NCBI GenBank assembly: GCA_964565805.1
Contig: CAZMGH010000002.1
Location: 67,270 to 131,269 of the forward strand
Direction of reading: 5' to 3'
Source of the DNA: Catenibacillus sp964565805
GTDB taxonomy: Bacteria > Bacillota > Clostridia > Lachnospirales > Lachnospiraceae
DNA: 64,000 nucleotides
The position numbers and the translations under genes were made by a program. Under the pieces are notes generated by a model. It was given only the letters and a program-made list of their open reading frames with translations, did not search any database and was not told the DNA's origin. This document shows, piece after piece, positions 17,345-23,917 of this stretch (position 1 is its first letter; every line of letters starts with the position of its first letter).

Positions 17345-18276
17345 GAAAAGCAGAAATTTTTTCCATGGACAGTCCTTACAGGGAAACATTAAAGATCACC
17401 GGCTATACGTTTGGCCACGGGCAAAAGTCTGCCTGTATTATTGGGAGCATGCGGGGAAATGAGGTTCAGCAGCTTTACATATGCTCTCAGATCATAAGAA
17501 AGCTGAAAAAACTGGAAGCCTGCGATTCCATTGTGGCGGATAAGGAGATTCTTGTGATCCCTTCAGTAAACCATCATTCTATGAACATCGGAAAACGGTT
17601 CTGGCCGGTGGATAATACGGATATTAACCGGATGTTTCCCGGATATGACCAGGGGGAAACCACTCAGCGCATTGCCGCAGGGGTTTTCCAGCAGGCCAAG
17701 GATTATGATTATGGTATCCAGTTTGCCAGCTTTTATATGCCCGGGGATTTTATCCCTCATGTTCGGATGATGGACACAGGCAAGCAAAACACCAGCCTGG
17801 CGGGGCTGTTCGGCCTTCCCTATGTAGTCGTGCGCAAGCCCAGGCCTATTGATACCACAACATTAAATTATAACTGGCAGATCTGGGATACAAACGCATT
17901 TTCCGTATATACGACGGAAACGGATTTTATTGATGAGGTGTCTGCCCGTCAGGCAGTGGCGGCGGTGCTTCGTTTTCTCACCCGGATGGGCATTTTAAAA
18001 TATCACAGTCATAACGGCTATATTGCCACAGTCATCGGCGAGGAGGAGCTTACTTCTGTCCGAACAACCATGGGAGGCATTTACCGCCGTCTGTGTCATC
18101 CGGGAGATGAGATTCATATGGGAGAGCCTTTGGCGGAAATCGTCCATCCTTATGAGGGAAACGTTATATCCACCGTACTTTCACCGACAGAGGGAATCGT
18201 ATTTTTTACCCATAAAAAACCTTTAGTTACGGAAAATGAAGTGATCTGCAAGATCATACGCAGGATGCACCAGTAA
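17341..18276 (+). CDS. M14/aspartoacylase-like protein lacking zinc ligands
   Basis: A 311-residue paralogue of the preceding gene with the same length, fold order and C-terminal barrel (PGDEIHMGEPLAEIVHPYEG). The key positions differ: the HGDE motif is replaced by MRGNE (Arg38 for His) and the DIHAS motif by IQFAS (Phe128 for His); the catalytic-Glu strand is also not recognisable. NTDINRMFPGYDQG is retained, so the substrate-binding Asn-Arg remains. It starts with GTG overlapping the previous stop (GTGA). The frame is intact and codon use is ordinary, so it is not a pseudogene; a binding or regulatory subunit is more likely than an active zinc enzyme. Confidence 0.83.
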   Translation: MRKAEIFSMDSPYRETLKITGYTFGHGQKSACIIGSMRGNEVQQLYICSQIIRKLKKLEACDSIVADKEILVIPSVNHHSMNIGKRFWPVDNTDINRMFPGYDQGETTQRIAAGVFQQAKDYDYGIQFASFYMPGDFIPHVRMMDTGKQNTSLAGLFGLPYVVVRKPRPIDTTTLNYNWQIWDTNAFSVYTTETDFIDEVSARQAVAAVLRFLTRMGILKYHSHNGYIATVIGEEELTSVRTTMGGIYRRLCHPGDEIHMGEPLAEIVHPYEGNVISTVLSPTEGIVFFTHKKPLVTENEVICKIIRRMHQ

Positions 18277-18310
18277 AAAAAGCGCCGGAAACACTTGCTG
18301 CTTCCGGCGC
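18275..18310 (-). terminator. Terminator of the flavin reductase gene
   Basis: Stem GCGCCGGAA (18282-18290) and TTCCGGCGC (18302-18310), loop of 11. Read on the minus strand it is followed by seven T. On the plus strand it is followed by A, so it acts mainly for the minus-strand gene, although the hairpin also marks the end of the M14 operon. Confidence 0.8.
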
Positions 18311-18328
18311 AAAAAAGTTCAAAAAGTT

Positions 18329-18901
18329 TCAGCCTTTCATTAAATCAGCGCCGCTGTGCCATGCCTGACCAACTTTTTCGCCAATGGCATAGTATCCGTT
18401 TTGCATCTGGTCAAAGGCGAAAGCCTGAAGCTTTCCGGCGTCAATCTTTCCCGCGTCATCCAGCACTTTTTCGTCAGCAATCACGTTGACGATTTTTCCA
18501 AGAACCCGAAGGCCATAGGGCTGATTTTGCATTTCCACAACCTCACATTCCAGTGTGAGAGGATATTCTGTAATAACAGGCGCATCGATCCGCTGGCTCT
18601 TAACAGCGTGAAGGCCTGTACGCTGGAATTTATCTACCATTTTGTTCGCCGTAGCAATACCAAGGAAATCAGATTCTTTTAAAGTGTCTGTTCCGGGAAC
18701 CGCTAAAGTGAAGGCTTTCCGGGTTTCCAGATTGGCTACGGTTTTATGTTCTGCCTCCAGATTCAGCGCCACCATATCTTCCGCGCAGATCCCTCCCCAT
18801 GCCATCATCATCACATCGACCGTATCATCATCATTATATGTACCGATCATATAGGTAGGCATGGGAAACAGGTAAGGTTTAACTCCAAAATCTTTTGTCA
18901 T
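18329..18901 (-). CDS. Flavin reductase-like FMN-binding protein
   Basis: Split-barrel FMN-binding protein of the flavin reductase-like family, 190 residues. Features: N-terminal PYLFPMPTYMIGTYN, MMMAWGGICAEDMVALNL, and FTLAVPGTDTLKESDFLGI, typical of the DIM6/NTAB-like subgroup in anaerobes. The ATG at 18901 follows AAGGGG by 8 bases; a longer in-frame start gives no homology. It is a single-gene unit with a promoter and two palindromes upstream. Substrate unknown; the family reduces flavin or serves as an FMN-binding electron carrier. Confidence 0.85.
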   Translation of the reverse strand: MTKDFGVKPYLFPMPTYMIGTYNDDDTVDVMMMAWGGICAEDMVALNLEAEHKTVANLETRKAFTLAVPGTDTLKESDFLGIATANKMVDKFQRTGLHAVKSQRIDAPVITEYPLTLECEVVEMQNQPYGLRVLGKIVNVIADEKVLDDAGKIDAGKLQAFAFDQMQNGYYAIGEKVGQAWHSGADLMKG

Positions 18902-18931
18902 TATTAAGACCCCTTTCATGTAAAATATAAG

Positions 18932-19022
18932 AACAATTTAGTCGGCTGAATTGTTATGATCTGTAATTTATCATAGCAGAAAGAAAATGAAAGACAAGTA
19001 CGCACATAAAAGTGCGATACTT
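18932..19022 (-). promoter_or_regulatory. Promoter and two operator-like palindromes for the flavin reductase gene
   Basis: Minus-strand TTGTCT (18992-18997), 16 bases, TATGAT (18970-18975). Downstream of the start point lies AACAATT-N10-AATTGTT (18932-18955). Overlapping the -35 is AAGTACGCAC-ataaaa-GTGCGATACTT (18996-19022), an inverted repeat with one extra base. Both positions suit repressor binding. Confidence 0.55.
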
Positions 19023-19099
19023 ACATGGAAGCCGTATACTTACCCTTAGGTGAGTGGGAATCAGGGATTGGTCCGCGTCATGTCCACTTGTCAGGCAGC

Positions 19100-20023
19100 T
19101 TATAAAATAAAGTAGGACACAATGGAAAGAGTGATCAAGGAGGCTGCCGTTGTGATCAGCACAAAGCCAACCGCATAGTCTTCATGATTATTTGTGGACT
19201 TTGTAAACATGGCAGTGGTTGTCATGGTTGGCAGAGCCGCAATGATAGAAATTGTCTGTACCATTTCATGGAAAGGACAGATCATGGAGGTTATCGTATA
19301 AAAGGCCAGGGGAAATGCCACCATTTTCACCAGGATGCCGACATACAGCTCCTTTGCCTTTAAAACGGATTTCCAGTTGCAGAAATAAAACAGTCCGCCC
19401 AGGTAAAACAGGGACAGAGGCGTTGCGGCTTTTCCCATGGTAGACAGGGCATTAACAAAAACATCTGGAAGATGAATATTTAAAAGCAGAAGGATCAGGG
19501 ATAGGAGAACTGCGCAAAGGGCAGGATTAATAAAGTTTTTAAAGTTAAACTTCTGCTTTTTAGATTCCGGGGTAGTAAGCTTTAACCCGTAAGTCCACAT
19601 AAAGGTCTGGTCAATAATGGACATTAGGGCAATATAAATAGGACCGTTTTCCGGGAAAATGGAAGTAATCAGAGGAATCCCGATAAAGCCTGCATTGCCG
19701 AAAACCAGCGCGGCACGAAAAACACGGTTTTTGTCCCCTTTAAGTCCTAAAATCCTGCCAAGGAGGAGGCACACAAGGATAATACACACATAGAAGGCAA
19801 GTGTCAGCAGCAGGATGGGATAACATTCAAAAAGCTGACTGCGGGTCGTACCGGAAACCGCATTGGAAAAAACTAGGAGAGGCAGCAGGATCTTTGTAAT
19901 AAGCCGGGACAGGCCATCAAGAAAATCTTCCCCAACGACACGAAGCCGGACGGCAATATAGCCGATGATCATTAAAATGAAAAAAAGAATTAACTGATTG
20001 AGGACAATATAAAATTGCTCCAT
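19100..20023 (-). CDS. AEC family transporter (auxin efflux carrier-like)
   Basis: Integral membrane protein of 307 residues with about ten hydrophobic helices, split in two halves by a hydrophilic loop (TPESKKQKFNFKNF). Motifs include FGNAGFIGIPL, the AEC core helix, and FYLGGLFYF. The family moves organic acids or amino acids such as malate; no substrate can be read here. The ATG at 20023 is preferred with AAGGA 9 bases upstream; ATG 20032 is adjacent to the ribosome site, and the open frame to 20062 runs into the hairpin repeat. Monocistronic. Confidence 0.87.
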   Translation of the reverse strand: MEQFYIVLNQLILFFILMIIGYIAVRLRVVGEDFLDGLSRLITKILLPLLVFSNAVSGTTRSQLFECYPILLLTLAFYVCIILVCLLLGRILGLKGDKNRVFRAALVFGNAGFIGIPLITSIFPENGPIYIALMSIIDQTFMWTYGLKLTTPESKKQKFNFKNFINPALCAVLLSLILLLLNIHLPDVFVNALSTMGKAATPLSLFYLGGLFYFCNWKSVLKAKELYVGILVKMVAFPLAFYTITSMICPFHEMVQTISIIAALPTMTTTAMFTKSTNNHEDYAVGFVLITTAASLITLSIVSYFIL

Positions 20024-20032
20024 AAAATTCAT

Positions 20033-20090
20033 TCCTTTCAGTAATTTTGCCGTGTCCCTCACGGCATAGAGGTATCCCTTCGTGGGGCTT
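20033..20090 (-). repeat. Hairpin-SD repeat, copy 2 (leader of AEC transporter)
   Basis: Minus-strand copy of the element at 973: GCCCCACGAAGGGATACC, CTCTATGCCGTG, loop AGGGA, CACGGCA, then TGAAAGGA as Shine-Dalgarno. The stem TGCCGTG/CACGGCA is perfect. Confidence 0.75.
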
Positions 20091-20373
20091 TAAATCTTAT
20101 ATCTTATATTATATAATAAATTCTGAATATTTCCACCCCTGTTTTAAAGTAAATAATATAATCAATTCAGCATAGAAGGCGCCAGAATATGGCCCTCACT
20201 CACCTTCATGGAGGTGGGCCATGATGCCATGACCTTTTGACGCTGGTATCTTTTAATTATTTTTTTAGATTGTTCTAAGTTTTGTTTAAGATTTGTTTCC
20301 CCGTATTGACGGAGGACGCAAAAATGGTATGATGGCTTTAGGATACTTTTTGACGAAAGAGGAATGAGGGATT
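20091..20373. other. Intergenic region between divergent genes
   Basis: AT-rich stretch with a minus-strand TATAAT-like box upstream of the AEC leader (near 20105-20115), a hairpin of TGGCC/GGCCA plus CACCT/AGGTG arms (about 20190-20225), and on the plus strand TTGACG (20306-20311), 16 bases, TATGAT (20328-20333) serving the CmpB-like gene. No coding capacity recognised. Confidence 0.6.
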
Positions 20374-21120
20374 ATGGAAACACGCAAGATGATGAAAGGC
20401 CACAAGGTGGCAGCTTTTTGCAAATATTATGTTCAGCTGCGCCGTCTGGCCCAGGAGCAGGAGATTGAAAATGCGGACAAGCTTAATGACCGGTATTTAT
20501 ATGCTCCGGCCAATCTTATGCCGGAGCGAAAGTTTATCCAGATCGAACCGCTGTGGTATATGCGCAATTATTCCCTTTTATCTTTAATGCTTCTGTTTTT
20601 TATCTTTTCCGGCGTTGGCTGGCTGCGGGAAGTATGTCTCCATATGGTCAACCATGGAGAGTTTGTCAACCGGGGCTTTCTTCATGGACCATGGCTGCCT
20701 ATTTACGGCAGCGGCGGCGTTTTGATCCTAATCCTGCTAAAAAGGCTCCGTGTCCATCCAGTAAAGGAATTTCTCTCGATGATTCTTTTATGCGGTGTGG
20801 TAGAATATATGACCTCATGGGTCCTGGAGGCAGTCACCGGAGGAAAACGGTGGTGGGATTATACCGGGTATTTTCTAAACTTAAACGGAAGGATATGCGC
20901 GGAAGGACTTTTGATCTTTGGCATTGGGGGAATGATTATTGTCTATGGCATCGCTCCTTTATTAGACAGTTTCCTTCGCCGTTTCAGCACCCGGCTGCTC
21001 CTTCCCATATGTCTGGTCCTGCTGTGTCTGTTTTTAGGAGACATGGCCTATTCGGCAGTTGTTCCCAACACAGGGAAAGGGGTAACAGCGCCGGGCCGGA
21101 CGCATACCTCTGTGCCGTGA
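20374..21120 (+). CDS. CmpB-like putative ABC transporter permease (type IV)
   Basis: Membrane protein of 248 residues in the putative ABC-transporter type IV (CmpB) family. The first 60 residues are soluble; then about five or six helices with the conserved SGVGWLREV, RGFLHGPWLPIYGSGG, VEYMTSWVLEAV and WWDYTGYFLNLNGRI segments. No ATPase gene is nearby, and a transport role is not established for the family. The last 10-12 codons (TAPGRTHTSVP) and the TGA lie in the hairpin repeat copy 3, so the C terminus has been replaced by repeat-derived sequence. Confidence 0.83.
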   Translation: METRKMMKGHKVAAFCKYYVQLRRLAQEQEIENADKLNDRYLYAPANLMPERKFIQIEPLWYMRNYSLLSLMLLFFIFSGVGWLREVCLHMVNHGEFVNRGFLHGPWLPIYGSGGVLILILLKRLRVHPVKEFLSMILLCGVVEYMTSWVLEAVTGGKRWWDYTGYFLNLNGRICAEGLLIFGIGGMIIVYGIAPLLDSFLRRFSTRLLLPICLVLLCLFLGDMAYSAVVPNTGKGVTAPGRTHTSVP

Positions 21121-21146
21121 AGGGCACGGCAGAAAAATTGAAAGGA
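21089..21146 (+). repeat. Hairpin-SD repeat, copy 3
   Basis: GCATACCTCTGTGCCGTG, loop AAGGG, CACGGCA, then TGAAAGGA directly before the ATG of the metallophosphoesterase pseudogene. It also supplies the final codons and stop of the upstream membrane-protein gene. Confidence 0.75.
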
Positions 21147-21155
21147 TGATCGTTT

Positions 21156-22009
21156 ATGTTGGCCATTTATTTGGCGCCTTTATATCTTTTGGCATGTATT
21201 TATGTGGTCCGGTGGCTGATCCTCTGGCTTAGCGCCTGCCATGGCATTTTTAAGAGAAAGGCCTGTCGGGGAGCGATGGTTGTTGTCTATACATTTTTAG
21301 CCCTCTGTCCATTCCTGCCGGGTTTCTCTTAGGCTCAAAGGGAATTGGACGGTGGGTAAATCAAATAGGAAATATTTGGTTTGGGGCCTTTGCCTACATA
21401 CTCTTAGTGCTTATTGTGGCGGATCTGATCCGTCGGATCCTTGGACGTATGAAGCGGGTGGATTCCCGATGGATCAAAAGCCGGGGAGCGCTGGTCAGAG
21501 GCGGACGGATCTGTCTATGCGCCATTCTCCTTATCTGTGTTTACGGTTTTATTAACGCAAAAATATAACTATGATGCCCTGGAGGATCCCCAGGAGCTGA
21601 TCCGGATTTTACAGGGGATTCAAAGCACCTACAGGGTATATGCCTGCTATGGGAATCATGATGTGGCGGAGCCTATCCTGGCCGGGGAATCCAGACCCGT
21701 ATGTCACCGGAGGAGATCACCCGGGATATGGACATGGATAAGCCGGTGATTGTTATAGATCATGAGCCCAAGGAACTGGATGCTTTAGCCCAGGCAGGAG
21801 TGGATCTGGATCTGGCGGGACATACTCATGATGGACAAATGTTTCCGGCCAATCTCCTTATGAAATTTTTGTGGGAAAACCCCTGCGGCTACCTGGAAAA
21901 GGATCAGATGCACAGTATTGTCACTTCCGGCACAGGTCTGTTTGGCCCCAATATGCGGGTAGGAACCCGGGCGGAAATATGTACGATTACTGTGGAATTT
22001 CAGCCTTAG
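21156..22009 (+). pseudogene. Metallophosphoesterase pseudogene with several deletions
   Basis: Remnant of a membrane-anchored calcineurin-like phosphoesterase. From ATG 21156 the membrane segments read MLAIYLAPLYLL to CPFLPGF and hit TAG near 21330; a one-base shift continues as FLLGSKGIGRWVNQIG to INAKI. Near 21560 the frame jumps to YNYDALEDPQELIRIL and YACYGNHDVAEPILAG, and near 21688 to GIQTRMSPEEITRDMD, IDHEPKEL and LAGHTHDGQMFP. The first metal motifs (DxH and GDxxD) are missing entirely and about 40-50 residues are missing after GNHD. At least three lesions, two of them internal deletions, so no functional enzyme is possible. Confidence 0.88.
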
Positions 22010-22013
22010 GCGG

Positions 22014-22035
22014 ACCGTTCAGCCGACTGAACGGT
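22014..22035. other. Perfect 9-bp hairpin after the pseudogene
   Basis: ACCGTTCAG, loop CCGA, CTGAACGGT. No T run follows, so it is not a classical intrinsic terminator. Confidence 0.5.
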
Positions 22036-22038
22036 TAC

Positions 22039-22203
22039 ATGAAATTTAATATTTACCGGGTCCTGGTGGGGGCTGATGTAAAGCTTGCAACTTTAAATAA
22101 TCGGATCTATTTTTCCTTTTACAGTTCCATGCTTGCAGGATGTGTGCTCTACCTTCGGATTGGTTTCTTTCTGAAAAAGAAAGTTAAGGCGGTTATACCA
22201 TAG
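22039..22203 (+). CDS. Small membrane-like ORF or gene fragment, 54 aa
   Basis: An open frame starting MKFNIYRVLVGADVKL and ending FFLKKKVKAVIP, with one hydrophobic helix (about SSMLAGCVLYLRIGFF). No clear ribosome site is present, and it follows a decayed gene directly, so it is more likely a remnant of a larger membrane-protein gene than an independent gene. I do not recognise the family. Confidence 0.3.
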   Translation: MKFNIYRVLVGADVKLATLNNRIYFSFYSSMLAGCVLYLRIGFFLKKKVKAVIP

Positions 22204-22273
22204 AAGGATAAGGCTGCAAATAAGGACGTTTTTTTTGGCGAATTATGTTCTTTATTTTTGCGGCTGTATTGAC

Positions 22274-22347
22274 TATAATAAAGGTATCAATTAAATTTAC
22301 TGTTCCCCGGGCGCAGGCGGCTTAAGACCGGACAGAGCCGGGAGGAC
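22274..22347 (+). promoter_or_regulatory. rhaD -10 box and structured leader
   Basis: TATAAT at 22274-22279 (no good -35). The leader holds GTTCCCCGG (22302-22310) pairing with CCGGGAGGAC (22338-22347, one bulged A) around an inner CGG/CCG helix. AAGGAG follows before ATG 22378. Confidence 0.45.
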
Positions 22348-22377
22348 TGTAAAAATCAACGGATAAGGAGTTTTAGT

Positions 22378-23205
22378 ATGAAGGTATTAGATGCAGGATT
22401 TGTAAAGGGATTTATTCGCATGGCCAACGATGGCTGGGAGCAGGGATGGCATGAAAGAAACGGCGGAAATCTTACATACCGCATTAAAAAAGAGGAAATC
22501 GAATCTGTACGTGAGGAGTTAAAAACTGATGGCGAGTGGAAGCCGATCGGCACATCTGTTCCAAAGCTTGGCGGCGAATATTTCCTTGTTACCGGAAGCG
22601 GCAAGTATTTCCGCAACGTGATCCTGGATCCGGAAGACACCACAGCGATCATCGAGCTGGATGAAAAAGGTGAAAATTACCGGATCTGCTGGGGACTTGT
22701 TAATGGGGGAAGACCGACCAGTGAGCTTCCGTCTCATCTGATGAACCATGAAGTAAAGATGATCGCATCCGGCGGAAAGCACAGAGTTATTTATCATGCC
22801 CATACCACAAACGTGATTGCCCTGACCTTCGTTCTTCCATTAAAGGACGAGGTGTTTACAAGAGAACTGTGGGAAATGGCAACAGAGTGTCCGGTAGTTT
22901 TCCCTGACGGAATCGGCGTTGTAGGCTGGATGGTCCCTGGCGGAAGAGATATTGCTGTGGCAACCAGTGAGCTGATGAAAAAGTACGATGTAGCTATTTG
23001 GGCTCATCACGGCATGTTCTGCTCCGGGGAAGATTTTGATCTGACTTTTGGTCTGATGCATACTGTAGAAAAGTCTGCTGAGATTCTGGTGAAGATGCTG
23101 TCCATGCGTCCGGACAAGCTTCAGACCATCACACCTGAGAATTTCAGAAATCTGGCAAAAGACTTTAACGTAACACTTCCGGAACGCTTCTTATACGAAA
23201 AATAA
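22378..23205 (+). CDS. rhaD: L-rhamnulose-1-phosphate aldolase
   Basis: Class II zinc aldolase splitting L-rhamnulose 1-phosphate into DHAP and L-lactaldehyde. The 275-residue protein follows the E. coli enzyme: an N-terminal GWHERNGGNLTYR, GGRPTSELPSHLM, the zinc pair in YHAHTTNVIALT, VGWMVPGG and WAHHGMFCSGEDFD with the third zinc His. The other rhamnose genes (rhaA, rhaB) are absent from the window; the gene is monocistronic between its own -10 and a strong terminator. Lactaldehyde could go to the FucO at 32.2 kb, an inference from biochemistry, not linkage. Confidence 0.93.
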   Translation: MKVLDAGFVKGFIRMANDGWEQGWHERNGGNLTYRIKKEEIESVREELKTDGEWKPIGTSVPKLGGEYFLVTGSGKYFRNVILDPEDTTAIIELDEKGENYRICWGLVNGGRPTSELPSHLMNHEVKMIASGGKHRVIYHAHTTNVIALTFVLPLKDEVFTRELWEMATECPVVFPDGIGVVGWMVPGGRDIAVATSELMKKYDVAIWAHHGMFCSGEDFDLTFGLMHTVEKSAEILVKMLSMRPDKLQTITPENFRNLAKDFNVTLPERFLYEK

Positions 23206-23210
23206 TTGAC

Positions 23211-23257
23211 AGCGGCGCCTTAAGGCTTCTTAAAAATAGCCTTAAGGCGCTGTTTTT
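23211..23257 (+). terminator. Terminator of rhaD
   Basis: AGCGGCGCCTTAAGGCT pairs with AGCCTTAAGGCGCT (one bulge), followed by GTTTTT. It starts 5 bases after the rhaD stop. Confidence 0.85.
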
Positions 23258-23309
23258 AGCTTAAAAATATTTTTTTCTTTTAGTCCTTAATTTTTTTTGA
23301 AATCAGAAC

Positions 23310-23705
23310 CTATTTTTCCACTGTTTTTTTCAAGTCTTCCACATAGGCTTTCTGCCAGCGCTTTGTTAAAAAGCCTGCAAAGGGTTTCATGTACCACTTT
23401 GCCGTTATATCTGCGGTAAAATCCAGGGTTGTTCCCTGGCCCTCTGAAGAAAAGAGCATGATCCACCGTCCTTTCATATGTTTTCCTTCCATACTCAGCT
23501 CATAGCGGCGGCAGGTTTCCCTTCCGGTGATGCGAAATGTAGTCATCTTTCCTTTTTTTGTGTGCTCCACGTATTTTTTTCCGCTTTTTATGATCTCGAT
23601 TTGGTCAATGTTCCTGCGCCAGGAATAGTTGGTCAGTGAAACCACCGTCTGCCATACCTTTTGAACGGGACACTGAAATGATGCTTTAATGTTGACGGAT
23701 GCCAT
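23310..23705 (-). CDS. SRPBCC (START-like) family protein
   Basis: A 131-residue helix-grip protein that would form a hydrophobic ligand pocket. It begins MASVNIKASFQCPVQKVW and has WRRNIDQIEII, then strands TTFRITGRE and TTLDFTADITAKWYM, and a long C-terminal helix (FLTKRWQKAYVEDLKK). GGAGG lies 11 bases before the ATG. It is a single gene with a palindromic promoter region. Ligand and role unknown; such proteins act as lipid carriers, cyclases or stress proteins. Confidence 0.82.
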   Translation of the reverse strand: MASVNIKASFQCPVQKVWQTVVSLTNYSWRRNIDQIEIIKSGKKYVEHTKKGKMTTFRITGRETCRRYELSMEGKHMKGRWIMLFSSEGQGTTLDFTADITAKWYMKPFAGFLTKRWQKAYVEDLKKTVEK

Positions 23706-23743
23706 TAAAGGACAGACCTCCTTTGTAAAAATTTCTTTTATTT

Positions 23744-23801
23744 TAATTAAGCCATACAGCTGGCTTAATTATATCATAGCGCAGCCAATGGCTGCAATCA
23801 A
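23744..23801 (-). promoter_or_regulatory. Promoter with palindromes for the SRPBCC gene
   Basis: Minus-strand TTGATT (23796-23801), exactly 17 bases, TATGAT (23773-23778). The spacer is the near-complete palindrome GCAGCCA-t-TGGCTGC. Just downstream of the start point is TAATTAAGCCA-N6-TGGCTTAATTA (23744-23771), 11 bp perfect. Both share the half-sites AGCCA/TGGCT. Confidence 0.65.
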
Positions 23802-23809
23802 AGAAAAGG

Positions 23810-23890
23810 TTGAAAATTTTTCTGCCAGCAGGTATACTATCCAGCAGCTATAGGATAACGAGGGCGTCTCGCGCATAACTTAGCGGGACG
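23810..23890 (+). promoter_or_regulatory. Promoter and leader hairpin of the Dus gene
   Basis: TTGAAA (23810-23815), 17 bases, TATACT (23833-23838). The leader holds CGTCTCGC (23865-23872) pairing with GCGGGACG (23883-23890), loop of 10, 8 bp with one G-U. ACGGAGG precedes ATG 23918. Confidence 0.6.
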
Positions 23891-23917
23891 GCGCCGAATG
23901 TTGTAACGGAGGTTTGT

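Noticed and set aside
18282..18310. Plus-strand terminator for the M14 operon
   Set aside because: On the plus strand the stem is followed by A, not T; the U tail exists only for the minus-strand gene.
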